A DNA stretch of 64,000 bases. It comes from Metellina segmentata. Taxonomy: Eukaryota > Arthropoda > Arachnida > Araneae > Tetragnathidae. The notes under the pieces were generated by a model. It saw nothing but the letters and a program-made list of their open reading frames with translations, did not search any database and had not been told where the DNA came from. Position 1 is the first letter of the stretch; each line of letters begins with the position of its first letter. The position numbers were made by a program, and so were the translations under genes. Positions 47,801 to 59,800 of this stretch are shown piece after piece. Location of the stretch: assembly GCA_947359465.1 (NCBI GenBank), contig OX375880.1, positions 28,512,048-28,576,047 on the forward strand, given 5' to 3'.

Positions 47801-50800
47801 AGATCCATATTGTTCCGATGTAGATCCGATAGCTGTTGCCTACCATGGAATGTAAGGGAACTCTTTTACAATCATTATGCATGATTTTTAAAGAATACCA
47901 ATAATAAACCACCAAATAGTGGTTAAGCTTCAATTATTTCTTTGCTACAGTCCATTTAGGACTGATACTTATGTGTGAGGATCGCAAATTTGCTTTCATT
48001 GACTGATTGTCAAATAAGTTATTTAGAAAGATAGTATTGGGTCATACCATAAGTAATGCGTTTATTCCTTATTAGCCTAAATGAAGGATGAAATGTATTA
48101 CACTTATTGCATAATCATACAGGTGTATGTTTATGCAATAAGTATAAAACACTGTATAACTGTAAATATCATACAGTGTATGTTCTGTTAGAATTTGCAA
48201 AGTGTTTTAAATAGTTGTGCTGTATTGATTTAGTTTTTCACACATGAATTAAAGAGTAAAAATATAAATATTGTCTAATGTATTATTAATATTATAAGCT
48301 GCTTCCTAAAATTCAAACCGTCACTAAAGAACTGTATTGCAAACAACTGACATGGTTATAAAAGACCAGCACAGACACACAGAATAGGTGTCTTTCTCGG
48401 CCGTAACAATGCACGTTGCACGAGAAATGCTACAAAAATTAAAACAATTTGAATGAAAAATTAGGATTGATCAATTATGTTCTTCTGATCCAGCACCAAT
48501 ATATTATCTTTTTTGAACACTTCAAAGCCCCCTTAACCTTTGCACTGCGACAGGTTGACAATTGTTACTGCTGCAATTTCGTTTACACCAGGGTGATGGT
48601 ATAGATCTGTGTACAGTGGATGTTATCCCCCTTTTAAGTGACTGCTGGCATTGATCACCATTTACAAACTGTCAGCAACTGACTTTCTAGAGGATCCCTC
48701 CTTTTATTCGGTACCCTACCCTGTCCACCGTGAGGTGTGAACGCTTTGGGGGAAAGGCAGAAGTTTGGTCTTGTGATATGTCTCTAGCGCCAAACGATAC
48801 GCCACACAATACTATGAAAGGAAAGCATCGGTTGTAAATGCCACTCAAGGCTCTATCATTCAAGTTAGGTAATTAGGTAAGGGGGTTAGACATGCAGGCG
48901 AAAGAGCAGTCCCTGGAGACGATTGAAAAAATCTAATCGCTGCAGCGTAAAGGTTAAAAAGTATTGAATTCTGAATATAATGTACATCTATGATGGAATG
49001 TGTTAAAGAATTTTAGTTTACGAATTGTGCTTGCATGTGCTCACAAACAACATTTAACTTGTCTATGTAGTTGATCATTTTCTGAATTATTCTGTTATAA
49101 ATTTTGAGGGGCTTTGATTGCTTTGCAAAATGAATTAAATCACATTAATCAATAGTTGCAATGTGTAACTCTTTTTCCTCTTCTATTCTAGTGATGATGA
49201 ACATCTGCCAGCTATATTAGGAGGTATAGTTGGCTGCATTCTCTTGCTTGCAGTGTTTGCTGCTGTGTTTGGATACCAATGGATGCAAAGGGTCAAAACA
49301 AAAGAAAACACCATGATGATGACTATGGTAAATTAATACTTTCAACTCTCATAAATACTTTGATTACACATCAAGTGTTTCTGCTTCTGTGTTGTCCTTT
49401 TTACCATATTTCATTATGCCAATAGTGGGGTTATTGTGCTGTGTTTTCAAATTTGGAAGTTAAAATTCGATCAATCCTGTTCTCTTCAGATTTAAGTAAT
49501 ATTGAATCCACACTTGAATATGTTTGCTAAATAGCAATTGCCAAATAAAATAAAACAAAAAAAAATATTTTAAATAAATATTTAAATTACTTTTCTGTGC
49601 ATTATTTGTTTTATTATTTATTTTTCTTGTGTTGATTTAAATTTTGTGAAATATTTTGATTGATGACTTCAAAACTGTAAATTTTGTTGTCCTTTAAATT
49701 GTAAAATCAGCAGGTACATTAAGATCAAATATATAGATTTAGTAAATCCATATCTGCTCTTTGCAGAAAAATGTTTGTTTCAGACATTTCATTTCAGATT
49801 GCCTAATTTTCTTGGATTCTTTCAGCGCATGAGTGGTTTTGAGGATAACGAACCTTTGAAGCCTACTAATGTCAAACCAAATCTCGCTAAGTTACGAATT
49901 GTGAAAGAGGCTGAACTAAGAAAAGGTGGCATCTTAGGTTATGGAGCTTTTGGCACTGTATATAAGGTATAATTCTTGCTTTTCTTCGAGATTTTTACAA
50001 AACAATTGTGTGTTAGATATCCTTCCTTCTATAAATACTTAGAAAATTTTAAACCAGTTTAAAAATTTTTAATGTTGAAACATTCGAAAAAAATGTAAAT
50101 GTGAAAGAAAATTTCTTTTTAAATTCTTGTTCATGTATCTCATTTTTAAGATACAATAGTCATTTGTGATTGTTGACTAGTCAACATAATTTACTTTATT
50201 CTCGTGTGTTCGTAAATTATATAATATTTTTCTTATAGGGTGTTTGGGTACCTGAAGGTGAAAATGTCAAAATACCAGTCGCCATCAAAGTCCTCCGTGA
50301 TGGCACATGTCCGAATAACAACAAAGAGATTCTTGAGGTAAATGTCTTCTATTAAATCCTTATTTTTTAAGTACTAGAAATATTTAGGCGTATATAAATG
50401 AAATAAAATTCGTTTTTACATATTTTGAAAATCCGAAATGATTTTGTTGCAGGAAGCGTATTTCATGGCCAGTGTTGACCATCCTAATCTTTTGAAGCTG
50501 TTGGCTGTATGCATGGCATCTCAACTCATGCTGGTGACTCAGTTGATGCCCTTGGGTTGTCTCCTAGACTATGTTCGCTCCAATAAAGACAAAATTGGGT
50601 CTAAGCCACTGTTGAGTTGGTGTGCACAGATTGCTAGAGTAAGTTTATAGTTTATGCCTGAATTTTAATTATCGAAATAACCATGCTGGATCCTATTGCA
50701 TGACATCAAAGGATTAAAGATGAACTAGAAAATGGTCTTTGTTTCTTTCAGTAATAATTAAATACATATTATTTCTGAAAGTAGGAATTTATACATATTT

Positions 50801-53800
50801 ATTATTACAGTTCTACCTCTATTTTTAAATCACTAAATTTTTCTTTAACTTAAATATTTTTTTATTAGAATTTGTTCCTGTCATAGATTGGTGATAAATT
50901 GTAAAAGTGAGGAAAATAGCCATTAATTGTTTAATGTTTAATTGTAAGTTTGAAGTACCAGTAAAAGATACTCTAATGGATACCAGTATAAACTAGTTCT
51001 AGTGTTTCGAGATAATTATTGTCATTACTGATTTTCTTAATATCAAAGTTGTGGTGAGTAGTATGGAACAATGCTGATGGTAATTTTCAAACTATTTTTT
51101 TTGTCTAAGTGTTCTTTTTCAGTCTTGAATACAATATATTAAATTTTCATTTTTTATTTTTAGGGAATGGCTTACCTTGAAGAAAGTCGAATGGTACATA
51201 GGGATCTAGCCTTAAGAAATGTTTTGTGTAAGTTTCTTCATTTAAAAAATGTTATTTAGAGAGTATTAACTTCACAAGCTTTTATCTTTTCATGATTAAT
51301 TTTTTAATACTAATTTCATGGTTTTAAAATTATGTAATTTTTTATTATAGTGCAAACTCCAGGATGCATCAAGATTACTGACTTTGGCTTGGCAAAATTT
51401 CTGGATACTAATGAGGAAGAATATAAAGCAGAAGGTGGAAAGGTGTGTAAAATTATTGTCCATCGCAAATGCAGCAGTCATCAAGATTTATTCTTTAGGA
51501 TGTTTGAACGCAAGTGTTTTGAAAACGATAACACCCAATACATAATTCATTTGCATTGTTGCAAAGCTTTCAATTTGAAAATATATTCAAGCTGCTTTAT
51601 TTTTCGTTTGACATTGTCTTGTGTTTGGTGCAGCTTGGCATAATTAGACAATGCGCCACAAAACCTAAAAATCCAAGCATTTACAGTGAATAATAATACA
51701 GTATAAAATTTGTACCTGTGCACTTTTGAAACATCTTGGTATTTGAAGTTAAATTAAAATAAATCACTGATTCTTCTGTTATAAGTAATTGTGATATTTT
51801 TAAATTCTAGATGCCTATTAAATGGTTGGCCCTTGAATGCATTCAGCACAGAGTGTTCACTCACAAAAGTGACGTCTGGGCTTTTGGTAAGCTTGTTTGT
51901 TTTATTATTCTATTTTTGTTCTTGTATTTGTATAGTGTCTTTTGGGAAAATGTCTGTTCAAAACTATGTTTTAAAGTACTTCAATATTACTTCTATGCAG
52001 GTGTTACTGTGTGGGAGTTACTGACATATGGTGCCAGGCCCTATGAAAACACCCCTGCCCGGGAAGTTCCTGATCTCTTAGAAAAAGGAGAACGATTGCC
52101 ACAGCCATCGATTTGCACAATTGATGTCTATATGCTTATGATAAAATGTAAATAATATTTTTCATTTGGTTAGTTGCGTAGTTGTATGCTCAGAATGTTT
52201 TAAATTGCAGTGGAAGAAATATTGATTTGCCTAAAATACATTAGAGTTAAGGATCAAAGTTTCCTGTATGTTTTTTTAAAGAATTGATGAATATTTATAT
52301 GGGGGCTCTTAATAATCTCTGAATCTAATGGGGCGGGTGCTGGGGTCTTTTGCCAATACTTCCAGCTGAGTAAGGCAGTTGGAAATTTCTGTGACAACTT
52401 TGATGGTGAGATTTCTGCTGTTCTTATGGCTGTTGAGGCCCTTGCCACTAGAAGGGATAAGAAAATTGTTTTATTTATCGACTCAACCGCAGCAATTCAG
52501 GCTCTTACTGATAGAAACCATGTGTATTCAATGGCAGAGGCACAATGCAAAGAAACTATCAGTCGCCTCATTGAGGGTGGTGGTGAGATTGTTCTCCAGT
52601 GGATTCCAAGTCACTGTGGGATAAAGGGTAACGAGGAAGCTGACAGATTGGCTAAATCGGCCCTCTCCCTGCCCCAACCTTCTCCACCTCTCCCTTTGCG
52701 GAACTGCAGGACTTACATAAATTCTCAGTTTAAGAAACAAAGAAAACTGCAGTATCAGAGGGATATACAGGGAAGGAGTTGGGATTGCCTATTGAGTAAC
52801 AAGGGAAGAATCCCTACTGATCTACCAAGAGGGATGGGAGTGGCCTGTTTCCGCTTATTAACCGGACATGACTATCTCCAACAACACCTACATAAGATTG
52901 AGGTGGCTACCTCCCCGATCTGTCCGCTTTGTAGCGATGGTTTTATGAACAGACAACACCTTGCGGAGTGCTCTAGTTTACAGGACATTGACACCAGGGA
53001 TACTTCTCCCCAAGGACTTTATTTGCTATATTGGACGGCAAGACAGCGTATGGCCAAAAAGCCTTGAGCTGGGCGTAGGATAAAAAAAAATATCTTTTAG
53101 TAATATAAGTTTATCGGTTGTGACATTGCTAGGTTCTTGGAAAAGATAGTAACATGAATAAAGATTTACATTTTTATTCATGTTTTTACATTACTTTCAT
53201 AGCTTGTTGCAAATTAATAATAATTTAATCTCTATATTAACAAAAATTGGCTGTCGCAGGATTGAAAACTGTGTTGTTTAGCTTGATTCTTAGACGTTTT
53301 CCTGAGAAAATACAGATCAGAAAATTATGAAATTATCATGGTTTGTTCACAATTGTCCAGTCAACATGATGAAGAACATTTTTTCCGATACGGCTATTAG
53401 TTTAAAGTTTATTAAGAGCGAAATTTCTACCGCAAATGAGCAAAACACATGCTAATTTTCAGTTTTCAGACGCAAGTTTTTTAAAGAGTACCTCTTTGCG
53501 TAAATGTTTGCAGCTCGTCGAGTTTTTTTAGCAATTTCAATTTGGTTCCTGATAATATTTTTTTGAAATTCGGGAAAAATCGGAACATTTTTGTTACTTT
53601 TTTTAAAAACTGTCATATCTATATCTTATTACTATTAGTTTTTAAATTTGAAAACATCGCACAATACTTTAGAATGCACTCTTCTTACGGTGCAATTATT
53701 TTTGAAATTGGTTGATAAATAAATTCCAATGGATTAAATACTGTCAGACACATTTTGACTGAATGTAGTGTTTTTAATAACCACAGACTAGTCCGATTTG

Positions 53801-56800
53801 GAGTCTCAAAGCCAAACCTAAAAGATCTTTTAGGAAGTCCTTACAATAAAAATGTGTTTTTATTTATATCTGACATTGGTTTTTGTGAATTTGATTTAGT
53901 TTTTATATATTTGATAAAGTCTCGATTCAAAATTGTAAATAGATAAAGTTTTACTATCAATCTTTATTTCGTCTAGACTTTTTTTTCTTGTGTCTGGCGC
54001 AGCTTGGCCATGTGTGGCTTTTGTGCCATAAAAACCCAACCAACCGATGGATCAAAAGTTGGGTCAGACAAATTTCAGAATATTGGGATATTTTCGCTAC
54101 TTTTTGTTAAAACTGTTGGTTGGCAGGCATAAACGAGCGGGGAGGGGGGGGGAATCCCTAGTTATTGAAATAAAAGTAACAGCTGTCTTTCTTTGCATTC
54201 TCATAAATTTAAAGAATTCAAACTTTTTATTAATTATAACTTATTAACATAAAATTAAAGAAACAAAAAACAATTTAAATACATGATATTCAAAGTTTTG
54301 TTGCATTTTTCAAATGTAAAATGTTTTGTTTCTGGAAATATGAATTATCAACAAAAGAGCAAAATAAATTCAGTAGTTTAAAAACTGGCATTTATATTAG
54401 CTAAGAGCAGAAAACCATCAACTGATTCAAATAAATTTTTACTGTAGAGCCTGAAAAATTATAAGCATTTTCAAAGTGTTTTACATTTTTTAAGCATAGT
54501 ATAATAATAGTCATTTAGTCTCCTAAAAAATGTCATTAAGTTTATGCTCAAAGCCAATGATATATATAAGTACTTAGATTGCAAATAATTCACCGAGACC
54601 TTTTAAGCATTCTGTGCTAGCAAATTTAATCTTAACAAATGAATCGTATTACTTACTCAATTAATTTTAATTAAGATCCGAAAAAATTTATTCTTGTGTA
54701 AAAAATTACAATTATAAGGGTACTTATGAAAAAATTATTTCAGGCTGGATGTTGGATGCTGAATCTCGACCAACATTTAAAGAGCTTGCAGATCAGTTTT
54801 CCAAAATGGCTCGAGATCCTGGCCGGTTCCTAGTCGTCAAAGGTGACAAGTTGCTTCAATTGCCATCTTATTCGGCCCATGACATCCGTGAACTCATCAA
54901 GACCATTGGTATGACTGTTGATGCTCCTGGTGTTGTCATGGACGCTGAACAGTATCTACATCCCAAGTTAGATGACGAACAGAAGACTGAAACGGATTCT
55001 ATTGATAAAAGCAAGGTGAGTTACCTTGGCATTTTATTTAGGAAATTCGTAAATTAGGAATTGAGGTTTGTTTACTTTAAATATATTCTTTTGGAGTGTG
55101 AAAGAAGTTTCATATCCTTTGTTCGGTGAAAAATTGTTGGATTTCTCACATATAACAAAGTTTCTTATGTAAAGGATTTTCACTGTAAACAAACAACTGA
55201 GACGGAATAAGATTTTACCTCAGATACCCAAAATATTTGACATGATACATTTCGGGGTTACCTTAATATAGGGGTGCACAACCTTTTTGGGAGAAGGTCC
55301 ACTCGCACTGTTGATTAAGATATGGGGGGGCCGCAAATGAAGTTACAGCACAGACACAAAGAAAGTTCTACTACCAAATTATGTACAGCTGTTATTACAC
55401 TTAATATGTATAGTTAGTAAAAAATAATCACTTATTAATATTTTTTTTATGATTAAACTTACAAATATTTTCTCAAAAAATCTAGGAGCTTGTTACAGAG
55501 CTAAATGAATGATATTGTGAATAGTTTAAAAAAAGAAGTTAACAAAAATTTGCAATGATCAATCATTTAGAATTACTTTTAAGAATGCGTCTCAAGAATG
55601 TCATATGTACTTCAGCAAATTATTTTAGGTTTCAATTTAACACACAACAGTAATAGTACAATGAGCAATAAAGATGAGTATCAAAAATTTTAATGATATC
55701 AGTAAAATTAGAAATAAAAATTGGCATCAAATATATTTAATATTAAAATTTCTAAAGCATAAACAATAAATATGTTACAGCTTGCTAATGGGATGACTGA
55801 TACTGAGTTTACTAACTAATTTAGGTAGGTTAGGTTCAATACTGTTAGTAGAAACTCGTGAGACTGATTTTAAATGTTTGTCAGTCAATTTGCTTAACTT
55901 AAATCCTCTCGGAAGTTTATTGTCAAAATTAGTTTGCGGACCGCAAATTGATGATTCGTGGGCCGCATTTGGCCCACTGGCCGCAGGTTGTGCACCTCTA
56001 CCTTAATATTTAGTTAATCAATGTTTGATATTTAAATTAACTGATGTTGACCAATGTGTTTTATTGATTCAGAATTCATTCTTTGGAATTTTTATTGGTC
56101 AAAACAAGCCAATTGACATCATTAGTGAAATTTGTACAGTAAACATGGTCTTCCACCAAAACACTACTGCTACCTGCATGTAGTTTGACAGAAAATGCCT
56201 CTTGTAGTCAATTTAAATTCAAAATGATAGGTTTTAATAGAGTGGTAGTGTATTGGAAAAAATATATTTCTTTATAAGTACATATTTATTCTTTTTTATA
56301 TTCTTTTCGACTTTCTTGACATTCTTTATGGTTGAAATAACCTAATATTAAACAATACAAAACATGATTTTAATAATGAATTTTAAATACTTACTAATGA
56401 ATGGGTTCTAAAACAGATACCTTTTAAAAAATAATCTAATTTTATGTTAATACATATTTTAATTTTATTAAAAGGAATAGAATCTATTCTATGCTTATTA
56501 ATTTGTATTGAAATCATCTTACCTTGAAATGTTTATTTGATCGTTTCCTTCAACCTTATTCCAGCCTCCTCAAGAAAACAGAAGCACTCCGACAACTCCA
56601 CTTGGCAATGGACATCCATTACCAGAACTAATGCCAGTGATGCCAATGCCTGGTAATTCATCTATCTGGTTTAATGGTCAAGCACTTCCTGACCAACCTC
56701 CTCCTATACCCCGATATTGCCCGGATCCACTGAACGGCATTGTGAAAGGTATGTATAAAATTTCTGTAGTAATGTAAATTAGATTCTCAGTTTATATGGT

Positions 56801-59800
56801 CCTTGCTGTGGTAACCTTGGGTAAATCTTTAGTTACACACAGGCTTTTCAGGAAGGCTAGATACACCAGTGATTAATTATTTTCCCATGGGGGTTTACTG
56901 CCTCTGGTAAACATGGGGATTGCAACGGTTGCCCAAGTGATCTTTCTCCCCATCCATGGGCCGTGGTAGCCAGGTTGGAAGAGTAATGGATTAGTAACCA
57001 GAGGGTTGAGAGTTTGAATCCACATGAAGACCATTATGTACAGAGTGGCTGGTTCAGGTTAAATCTGTTGTAGCTTCAAATGTCCTCCTGTTGTGGTGGT
57101 GTGAAAGTTTGAGTGGGGTGCCAACTCGGGTGTTACTGTGTTATCTGACCATGGTTCAAAATTACCTGGTGTTGTCCTCGGGTCATTGGCCAACATCGTC
57201 GTCAATACACTAGCTCGTTGTGTTGCTCCAGTGCGACGTTAATTAAAAATTCCAACCTCTCCATCCTTTCTTTTCACAATTACTTGACATTGTCCCTCTT
57301 GGTGCCAAATGGACCTGTGCACCTTAAAATCCCAAAATCAACATTACTCTGGGCCTACGTCAACTTAATTTGATTTCTTAATGCTGTTTAGGTTTATATT
57401 CTGATCACTTCAGTTGCATTGCTGTAACATAGTGACGGATGAAATCATTTCTTTTGGGCATATGTTTAAATGTTTGGGCAATTCGGTGTAGCGGTATAAA
57501 TTTCCCCTTCAGTGCATTTAAGTATAGTTATCATAGTACGATAGAACCAATTTTATTTCAGATCTGGAATGACAGGATTTCTCGGAGTTAAAATAAGAAC
57601 AAGATATCATTTTAGTAATCCCAGAATTTTCTTAAATATTGAAAAGCAGTTAACAGTCGGCTTTTTTCATCTGGCAATATCAATTTATTTTAACAAGTAA
57701 CAAAGGCAATTGCAAATAAGTTGCTATACATGCAGCCAAAGGTTTTTATATTTAAAATTTTTTTCTGTTAAAAAATCCTTTCTCTTGAATATTTTTTACC
57801 TAAATCTTAGTTTGACGAGATACTAAACAGTTTTCAGAACAAATTCGTAGTCACTTTTGATCCTGGTTAAGATTTTCGATATTGAGGTGGATGTTTCGAT
57901 TTTAAACCTTTTCTTTTTTTGGTTTGACATATCCTGCTCATAGTTTATTTTAAGTAGTTCTTTTAGTGAATGTCTGGACCTTTCCGTCAGATATGTAATA
58001 TTGATTTTGTGATGCTGATGTTGCTAGAAGTCCCAGAATTCTCACATAAAAAATTCTTGTTATTTATCCTAGGCGACTTGTACAAATATGACACTACTGA
58101 TAAATACTTTAGTCAGCAACCTCCATTGCCAGTTGACGAAGAAGATTATTTAATGCCAGCGTCATGTTCGAGAGGACCTTCTGTTCGCTATATGGACCTC
58201 ATTGGGGACACTGCTCACTTGCCTGGTGCGTTACTTTTACTGCTGTCTTTTTTAATGTAGTTCTACAAAACTTTGTAATTTTTTAACTATTTTGGATGTG
58301 AACAAAAATTACCATTACAAATTAAAACTTCCCTCACTATGCCCATCAAGCTACATTTGAGTGAAACAATTTCTATACTAGATAGTACGGATGCGACATC
58401 GACAGCTAAACATCGATGTTCAAAATTAAAACATCGATGTTGATAATACATCGACCCAAACATATCGATGTTTTTAAAATTCAGTGGAATTTAAACTTTT
58501 TACCCCATTTCTTAAAACTGGTTTAGCAACTAGTCATGCAACATCGACAGCAAAACATCGATGTTTTTAAAATTCAGGGAATTTAAACTTTTCACCCCAT
58601 TTCTTAAAATTGGTTTAGCAACTAGTGATGCGACATCGACAGCAAAAATCGATGTTTTGAAACATATGTTCAAAATTAAAACATCGATGTTGATAATACA
58701 TTGCCCCCAAACCATCGATGTTTTTAAAATTCAGTATATTTAAACTTTTTTCCCCCAGTTCTTAAAACTGGTTTAGCAACTAGTGATGCGACATCGGCTC
58801 CAATGCATCGATATTTTTATAAAACATCAATGTTTTGAAAACATCGAAATCGATGTTGCATCCCTACTTTTCAGGTCCTTCACTCTTGGCCACTTTGGTC
58901 TATAAGTGTTTTCAATTTGCTGATTATGAAAATTATTCTACTTTGTTAATTTTAAAATTTTTATAACGATACTTTTTTCATTTAAAAATAAAACATTGAC
59001 AAGTATAAACATCAATGTTACAAAAGTATCGACTCCAATACATCGATGTTAAAAACATCTATGTTTTGAAAACAAATGTCATTTATAGGCTCTAACTTAC
59101 AGACCTATCTGAAAAATGAAGATGATGCAGCCAAGCTGTAGTATGATGCAGCCAAGCTGTAGTTAAACATTAACTATATGAATAATAAACCATGGCAGGG
59201 TTCAAAAGTAGTCATTGGTCAAATTTTGTACCTATGAATTTTATTTCGACAGTCTAGTTTTAGGGCTGTCATCAGTTTTGGTGTCCATTTTTTTGCCTCT
59301 GTGGCACAAATTCTGATTGATCAACTATTTATTCTATTTAAAAATCTGATTGTCATTAAGTGTCTGATTCTAGTCATTACAATGTGTTTTTATGCACATC
59401 CACATATGCAAAATACACCTGATTATAACATTCTGACAACTGCAGGAATGTTGTACCCTTGTCTTACTTTCTGCTTCTAATTTGTAACCCAACTAGTCAT
59501 TTAATAAAATTTTTCTCTTGCGTCAAACTTCAACAAAAACATTGATGCATCACAAAATTATTTTAAAAATTAGTTTTAAGTGTGTTCTGATTTTCTTATT
59601 CTATTTACATGCCATTTTTGTTTTAATGAATTGAAAAATTAGTCCCTCAGTTGTTTTGTTAAAAATGCAAGAGTTTTAAATACAATTTTTAAAGAATGCT
59701 ATACTTTAGTGCTGCTTTAGGTAGTAGTTTTGAGCCTCCTGCTCCTGAAAGATTTTAGATCGATTCAAAAGCTTACTTCAGCCAGTGACTAAGACGAATA

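Noticed and set aside
51350..51643. Reading through the exon 23 donor as an alternative kinase end
   Set aside because: The frame stays open for some 67 codons into the intron, but the extension has no kinase similarity and the donor aag|gtgtgt with matching phase to exon 24 is convincing; a rare intron-retention isoform cannot be excluded.
58400..59095. CATCGATG block as a Polycomb or enhancer element
   Set aside because: Repeat structure and inverted ends point first to a transposon; no evidence for regulatory use.
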